Below are positions 63,662 through 64,000 of a DNA stretch of 64,000 nucleotides, piece by piece. The notes under the pieces were generated by a model that searched no databases, was not told the DNA's origin, and was given only the letters and a program-made list of their open reading frames with translations. The stretch covers positions 265,120 to 329,119 of the forward strand of contig NZ_JQJH01000003.1 in NCBI RefSeq assembly GCF_000745425.1. Direction: 5' to 3'. Source of the stretch: Beijerinckia mobilis (GTDB lineage Bacteria; Pseudomonadota; Alphaproteobacteria; Rhizobiales; Beijerinckiaceae). The translations under genes were made by a program, and so were the position numbers. How positions within the stretch are numbered: position 1 is the stretch's first letter; each line of letters begins with the position of its first letter.

Positions 63662-64000
63662 GGTCCTGTTGACGAATAGGATTCCCAAGTTGCGAAGGTT
63701 CTGATTCAAAGTCGCTTTCAGAAGGAGGCGACTTTGATTCGTGGGCTGATGTCGGATGAAGAATGGGCCTGTCTTGAGCCGTTCGTGACGCGGCGCGGGC
63801 CGCATAGCGGGCGACGTGCGAAGGACCATCGCCTTGTTCTTGATGGTATTTTCTGGATTTCCCGCACGGGCGTGCAATGGCGCGATTTGCACGAGCATTT
63901 CGGCAAATGGTCATCAGTTTATCGCCAGTTTCGGCGCTGGACGCTGGCTGGATTGTGGGAAACGCTGCTCGAAGCCTTGAATGAGACCGAAGGTGTCGGC
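63662..64000 (+). mobile_element. IS5-family (IS427-like) insertion sequence, left part only
   Basis: The likely left end begins GGTCCTGTTGACGAATAGG right after CTA at 63659-63661, consistent with a TNA-type target of the IS427 group. The transposase gene starts 72 bases in, and the element runs past the right edge of the window, so the right terminal repeat cannot be checked. Confidence 0.7.
63734..64000 (+). CDS. IS5-family transposase, N-terminal part (cut by window edge)
   Basis: The frame reads through position 64000 without a stop. It begins at TTG 63734 (GGAGG seven bases upstream) or ATG 63749. MSDEEWACLEPFVTRRGPHS, HRLVLDGIFWISRTGVQWRD and WSSVYRQFRRWTLAGLWETL are the standard N-terminal motifs of IS5/DUF4096-type transposases. 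The catalytic DDE residues would lie beyond the window. Confidence 0.9.
   Translation, partial: MIRGLMSDEEWACLEPFVTRRGPHSGRRAKDHRLVLDGIFWISRTGVQWRDLHEHFGKWSSVYRQFRRWTLAGLWETLLEALNETEGVG

Overview
The window is a 64 kb piece of a high-GC alphaproteobacterial chromosome. The gene content and order (ppx-rlmE, guaB-MAPEG-RsmB/NOP, crcB-rluC-HAD-ATP12, sdhAF4 beside rsmB, an imuA-imuB-dnaE2 cassette) fit the Hyphomicrobiales (Rhizobiales), most likely Beijerinckiaceae. A direct-repeat LexA box (GAAC-N7-GAAC) supports the class. The family assignment is an inference from gene content, because there is no rRNA gene to test it. Most of the window is ordinary housekeeping DNA, cut by several accessory stretches.

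Layout. 0-11 kb: a sensor kinase truncated by the window edge, a uracil-DNA-glycosylase-family protein, ppx-rlmE, an MFS exporter, guaB-MAPEG-RsmB/NOP and a secreted choloylglycine-hydrolase-type enzyme. 11-19 kb: tRNA-Val, a YeeE/YedE sulfur-transport pair followed by a tiny membrane protein with a structured leader, a flippase-like protein, and an unusual cluster of a TonB-dependent receptor, a periplasmic binding protein and a truncated TiaS-like GIDDTD protein. 19-25 kb: sdhAF4, rsmB, then an isolated phage/GTA-like lysis cassette (GH108 muramidase, membrane protein, three-TM holin, coiled-coil protein, SGNH hydrolase). 25-31 kb: an SOS mutasome operon with its LexA box.

31-33 kb is a small island ending at the 3' end of tRNA-Thr. 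It holds an IS3 remnant, an aerolysin/ETX-MTX2-like beta-pore-forming protein and a small secreted cysteine-containing protein. 33.5-44.4 kb: an NDUFA9-like protein, tRNA-Leu, then a block with two large paralogous arylsulfatases, an M1 aminopeptidase and a small papain/transglutaminase-like protein. 44.8-64 kb: core metabolism and information genes (HAD enzymes, fluoride channel, rluC, ATP12 chaperone, glutathione peroxidase, propionyl-CoA carboxylase subunits, recG, panC, acylphosphatase, trmJ, murI, ribF), ending in an IS5-family insertion sequence cut by the window edge.

Two families of palindromic intergenic repeats run through the window. Family 1 (ends ATACCAA/TTGGTAT, inner GGCGGAAAGCCGCC and CGCGGGG blocks) is a string of hairpins that also supplies the last codons or stops of murI, ribF and a HAD gene. 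Family 2 (GAGCATTTTC ... GAAAATGCTC) occurs three times. The most unusual content is the tRNA-Thr-linked pore-forming protein with its small secreted neighbour, the TonB/binding-protein/TiaS-like cluster, and repeat family 1. No CRISPR array, rRNA operon or complete prophage was seen.
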